A stretch of DNA of 64,000 nucleotides, from positions 33,196,401 through 33,260,400 of the forward strand of contig NC_087249.1 in assembly GCF_037042905.1 (NCBI RefSeq). The letters run 5' to 3'. Shown one piece after another: positions 60,348 to 64,000 of the stretch. Below the pieces are notes generated by a model that was given only the letters and a program-made list of their open reading frames with translations, searched no databases and was not told the DNA's origin. A program made the position numbers and the translations under genes. This DNA is from Lytechinus pictus. Lineage: Eukaryota; Echinodermata; Echinoidea; Temnopleuroida; Toxopneustidae. How positions within the stretch are numbered: position 1 is the stretch's first letter; each line of letters begins with the position of its first letter.

Positions 60348-60684
60348 TACGAAACCTGAATTCGGGTGGTTCTAGAAAAGATCTGTACACAGAATCTAGC
60401 AATAGACCTGAAACTGACATGAAATCTGAAGACAATTTCACAGCATGTTAACTTGAAATGAAAGTTGTTTATGTGTGACAGGGTGAACAGCTTGAAATTC
60501 GATCCATTTGTGAACTTGATTTACTGGTATACACTGAGATCTTGAGTGGAGGGTGCATAAACATGTTCATGTTCATGCATATTGTCAATGAGTTGAAATA
60601 TTAAACCTGTATGAAATTATCTTCCAATGCAAAAAGTACTATAAAACTTTGATCAACAGTGGAAAGACCCCTTACCTGTAATCT

Positions 60685-60945
60685 ACACTGTTTAAAAGCA
60701 TTATCAACATCCAACAATTGGGTCTTGACTCTTGAGAGGAGTCTAAATGTAATAAAATGCTGTTTAAGCATGTTGTTTATTAAAGCCAGTCACTCTATCA
60801 ACAAGTTGTTTAAACTTTTAAGCAATTGTTAAAAACTTTTTATGAAATTATTTACTTTTTAAAAACAACTTGTTTAAACTTTAAACAACTTAACATTAAA
60901 AATAGGTGATGTGACAGGCTTAAACAACATGATTTTAAACAGTGT
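60685..60945. mobile_element. Small foldback with ACACTGTTTAAA ends
   Basis: ACACTGTTTAAAA (60685) is answered by TTTTAAACAGTGT (ending 60945). Inside, CATGTTGTTTATTAAAGCC and GGCTTAAACAACATG pair, and ACTTGTTTAAAC-like words recur. Non-coding. Confidence 0.7.
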
Positions 60946-61103
60946 TTTTACAGTGTGATAATAGTTTTATCCATCTGTGGCATTGAGATTCCCCTCCCTC
61001 CATAGGACCCCTCCCCCTCGGACTATCTTTGAATTGTGTACAAAATTAGTTCCCTAATTTACTACACATGCATATATTTTTTTCTTTCTTTTTACTCCTT
61101 CAG

Positions 61104-61218
61104 TTTTTGAGAGATGAGCTGAAATATGTGGATGACTTTGAGAGACACTCACAACTTCATCGGAATGATAAAGAGATCAGTGCAGAAGAATTGTGGAAAA
61201 GCTGGAAGTATTCAGAAG
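61104..61218 (+). CDS. STIM1: STIM, coding exon 3 (hidden EF-hand)
   Basis: A 115-nt exon after a pyrimidine-rich acceptor TACTCCTTCAG, with donor G|GTAAAT. It encodes residues ~122-159: FLRDELKYVDDFERHSQLHR then NDKEISAEELWKSWKYSE. This aligns with human STIM1 [20 protein letters not shown] and EDKLISVEDLWKAWKSSEV, the second (hidden, non-calcium-binding) EF-hand that packs against the SAM domain. It enters in phase 0 and leaves in phase 1. The next exon should begin the SAM domain; I could not find it before the right edge. Confidence 0.96.
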
Positions 61219-61246
61219 GTAAATCCCACCAAACCAATTTACATTA

Positions 61247-61724
61247 GGTGGTTTCAGACTGCCTCGAAGTTTGCCAGTTCCAGGTATTTTCTGATCGGGA
61301 AATTTACCCGATCAGAAAATACTAGGTAATTTTGGCAGTGTGAAAGCAAATTAGGTGTAATCTCCCCAAAAGAAAATACCCGCTATTAATAGTTGGTACT
61401 TGTCAAAATTACATGTATGAGAACTTTCGTGGGGATTTTTTCCAAGGTGGCATGTATTTTGGCTGTGTGAAAGCAAATTACAGGAATTTTTTGCCCAGCG
61501 TGTAGTTGGGCGCCGGCGCCGTGGTTGGCTGCTGAGCTAGCAATTTTGAATCTCGCGCCTTGCTTGCTTAATATCAGACCGTACTGTGCATTCTCATCAC
61601 AACTTCGGGAACTTATCCGAAGAGTATGCAGGAATAATTAATGGGCATTATTAAGCCTGAAATTTTCTCATAATTTAAGAGGGATTCTTGTGATTGAGGT
61701 GGTGAGGTGGTTTGAAACCACCTA
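61247..61724. mobile_element. MITE with AGGTGGTTTCA ends and internal hairpin
   Basis: AGGTGGTTTCAGACTGCC at the left; the right end is the palindrome AGGTGGTTTGAAACCACCT (61706-61724). Inside, TATTTTCTGATCGGG (61285-61299) and its exact complement (61307-61321) form a hairpin, and TGTGAAAGCAAATTA occurs twice. Located just after STIM exon 3. Confidence 0.65.
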
Positions 61725-62974
61725 CATGTATGTAGCAGCTTTTCCCTCCTGGATTAATAAATGGGGAAAACATGTACCTATTAAGTGTTTCAACTTTCAT
61801 TAATGTTTTATAAAGCACATTCAATTTTATTATTTTTTTGCTGAATAAATCATGCTTGTAGTGTTCAGTGCACATTATCAGTACACGTTATTGTCAAAAT
61901 GAATGGAGAAAAAAAACAATATTTTTCCTAAAATGAAAACCAACAGTGAGAAACCCTCTTTAATCTAAAAAGAAAAAAGAAAATTAGAAATAGCTATTTT
62001 AAGGTTATAATTTCACCCTCCTTCTATCCACCCTTTTCATAGTTTTGTGCGTGTTGCATCATTGGAGTTTTTTTTTTTTTACGATAACCCTTGCCTCAAA
62101 AGGGAATCTGAATTATTTTCTTGAATTGTTAAAAGTATTACGTTTGTGTATACATTGATCATTGGACGGGTAAGGATCAGAAATTAATCTTGCCTCACTG
62201 TATAAATATTTAATAGATTTTGGAAAATCTCCCCTATTTGTATGAAATTTTATTTTATTGAACCCTCTCCCCCCCCCCTTTAATCCCATCTAAACTTCAA
62301 TACTTCAGTATACAGTGAAGAGTTTTTCTTATAGTATGGGAAAACAATTTTCATCAGTGCTTACATGTATGTACATGTACATGTAGGCTGTCTATAATAT
62401 TTTGATTGTTTGAGAATAGGTTTTATTTTTGACAGTTTATTTCAAATTGTGTACGTGACACATGTTATAATTGTTTTGTTCCATTCATTTGAGCAAAGTG
62501 GTTCCACCACCTTTGCTTGATGTATATGCAATATTTACCGTATTTACCTTTCACTCAAAACTCTAGTGTTTTGACTGGTACTACATGTACATGTAGTTGT
62601 GCATTGTAAACGTAGAACTACTGTACTTGTATTTTCTTCTCATATAACGAATCAATAGTGTATCTCAAGCACCTCGCACTCATCCAATCTAATATTCCCA
62701 CGTGTGCTTTGCCCCTGATAGTTTGCTTTAAGCCGATACCATACCCAGTTGTACTGGAAAGGCATGTATATCTGGTTTTAACCTTTTGCCAGCTTTAGTT
62801 GATTTAATTTGCCATGATGTTCTAGAAAAAACATATATTGGGGTTAAAGTGATGACTACGGTTAGTACAGCAAAACTTTTCTTTGGAAAGCAAGTTTATA
62901 TTTACTGGAGCAATCTACAGTACATACATGTACATGTACACAACTATTAAAAAAAATACTTTATATACATGTAC

Positions 62975-63100
62975 CTTAAAGGGAATCCAACTTTAAAGTT
63001 TAGTATGATTTATGTTTAAAAAAACAACAGAATGCTAAAATTTTGAGAGAAATCAGACAAAGAGTAAGGAAATAATCGCAGTTTGGAAACTGAGTTCACT
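62975..63100 (+). mobile_element. One-armed relic of a TTAAAGGGAATCC foldback element
   Basis: CTTAAAGGGAATCCAACTTT followed by AGAGAAATCAGACAAAGAG parallels the left arm of 55111-55722. No matching right arm was seen. The rest of 61730-63940 is AT-rich STIM intron 3 with nothing recognisable. Confidence 0.55.
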
Positions 63101-63947
63101 GTGTGCATACTAAATTTCAAAATAGTTTGTGACAAGTCATTTAGGTTACATACTGTACACACTTAGGCCTACTTTCCTATAATTTATGACCCGTACATGT
63201 ATTAAATCAGAAATTTTGAATAACTTTGGTACATTGTAAATATTCAACTACCTGAATTCAAAACTCTTGATACTGTCATTTTCTTTTTAGTTGGTTATAA
63301 ATATAAGCAGGAATAAAGCCTTATTTTTATTAAAATAAATGTACAAAAAATTATGTATTAAGTCTCAACTCTTAGCCTACAGTTCATGAAAAACGGTGGT
63401 CATTTCAATTAATGACAGTAGAATTGCAAATATATATTACAAACCAGAGAAGGAAAATGATTTTTATTGTTATTTTTGGGGGCTATTTTTTTTTACGAAT
63501 TGGGGCGATTGCCAAATTTTGGGGGCTATTTCTTTCATTTTAAGGGCTACATGTACTTTTTAGGGTTTACAAGTATGCAGTAAAAGCAAATCATTGTTCT
63601 GCCATACTAGTTGATTTTATAAATAATCTTGAATATTGTTTGTGACAGATCTTGGGCAAATCTAGAAAGAGTGGTCGCCCCAAAGTATGCATTTGGGGAA
63701 ATTTTAAGGGTGATTTGGGCTGTCAGGACTCACTCAGGAGGACAAAATCACCCGTCACCCTCATGTATATTTCCTCTGCTGTTGATAATACAAACATACT
63801 TTCTGACAAATTTGTGCAGTGCAAATAAAGCATTTAATGGAAAATAAAACTGGTAAATTTCCAAGGGACAAATATTTTTTCACCAGATACAATTTCTGTG
63901 TTTATATTCTAGTAGTCCAGGATAGAAGGGGTCGAACCTTGTTTTTT

Positions 63948-64000
63948 GTCTCACCTGCATAGCAGAGTGAGACTATAGGCGCCGCTTTTCCGACGGCGAC
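63948..64000 (-). repeat. Terminus of the left-edge cassette repeat, inverted
   Basis: GTCTCACCTGCATAGCAGAG then TGAGACTATAGGCGCCGC and CCGACGGCGAC is the reverse complement of 697-749. The element continues past the right edge. Confidence 0.93.

Larger units (their letters stand above)
52564..61103 (+). other. STIM1: STIM intron 2 (~8.5 kb)
   Basis: Almost filled by the nested elements at 53152-55857, the cassette repeat at 56581-57780, a SINE, a LINE fragment and a foldback at 60685-60945. The stretches 52600-53140, 55870-56570 and 58150-59310 are AT-rich with TACATGTA words and show no gene. Confidence 0.75.

Overview
The window looks like nuclear DNA from a marine invertebrate, most likely an echinoderm. 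It is AT-rich and intron-rich, has very dense non-autonomous DNA transposons, frequent TACATGTA and TAGGCCTAC words, and tRNA-derived SINEs. The animal assignment is secure from the two genes. The phylum is an inference from repeat style.

Two protein-coding genes were recognised, arranged head to head and both running off the window. On the minus strand, six coding exons between 38251 and 778 encode a FHIP1 (FAM160A-type) protein, the cargo-linking subunit of the FTS-Hook-FHIP dynein adaptor complex. Its last part lies beyond the left edge. On the plus strand, three coding exons (48774-48999, 52427-52563, 61104-61218) encode the start of STIM, the ER calcium sensor of store-operated calcium entry. 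These exons give the signal/anchor segment, paired cysteines, canonical EF-hand and hidden EF-hand. The SAM, transmembrane and coiled-coil parts lie beyond the right edge. All splice junctions are GT-AG and the codon phases agree across every junction. The two genes have no evident functional link; the roughly 7 kb between their 5' ends is mostly transposon.

The rest is introns and intergenic DNA with layered small transposons. They fall into several classes. (1) Foldback elements with TTAA targets and TTAAAGG-type ends, about seven plus one-armed relics. (2) hAT-like elements with 8-bp target duplications, several with long G/C runs at their ends. (3) A foldback element with TA target sites of Tc1/mariner type. 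(4) Cassette elements with a GC-rich, hairpin-bearing end and a core of about 150-190-bp tandem units. (5) tRNA-derived SINEs. (6) A degraded LINE reverse transcriptase fragment. Several insertions are nested so cleanly that the order of events can be read. The best case is three elements inside one another at 53300-54904.

The most unusual signals are regulatory-looking motifs carried in the core units of two cassette elements: a perfect RFX X-box in three successive 157-bp units (35969-36296), and a perfect DR1 nuclear-receptor motif in three successive units at the left edge (173-541). No CRISPR array, operon or intact autonomous transposase gene was seen.
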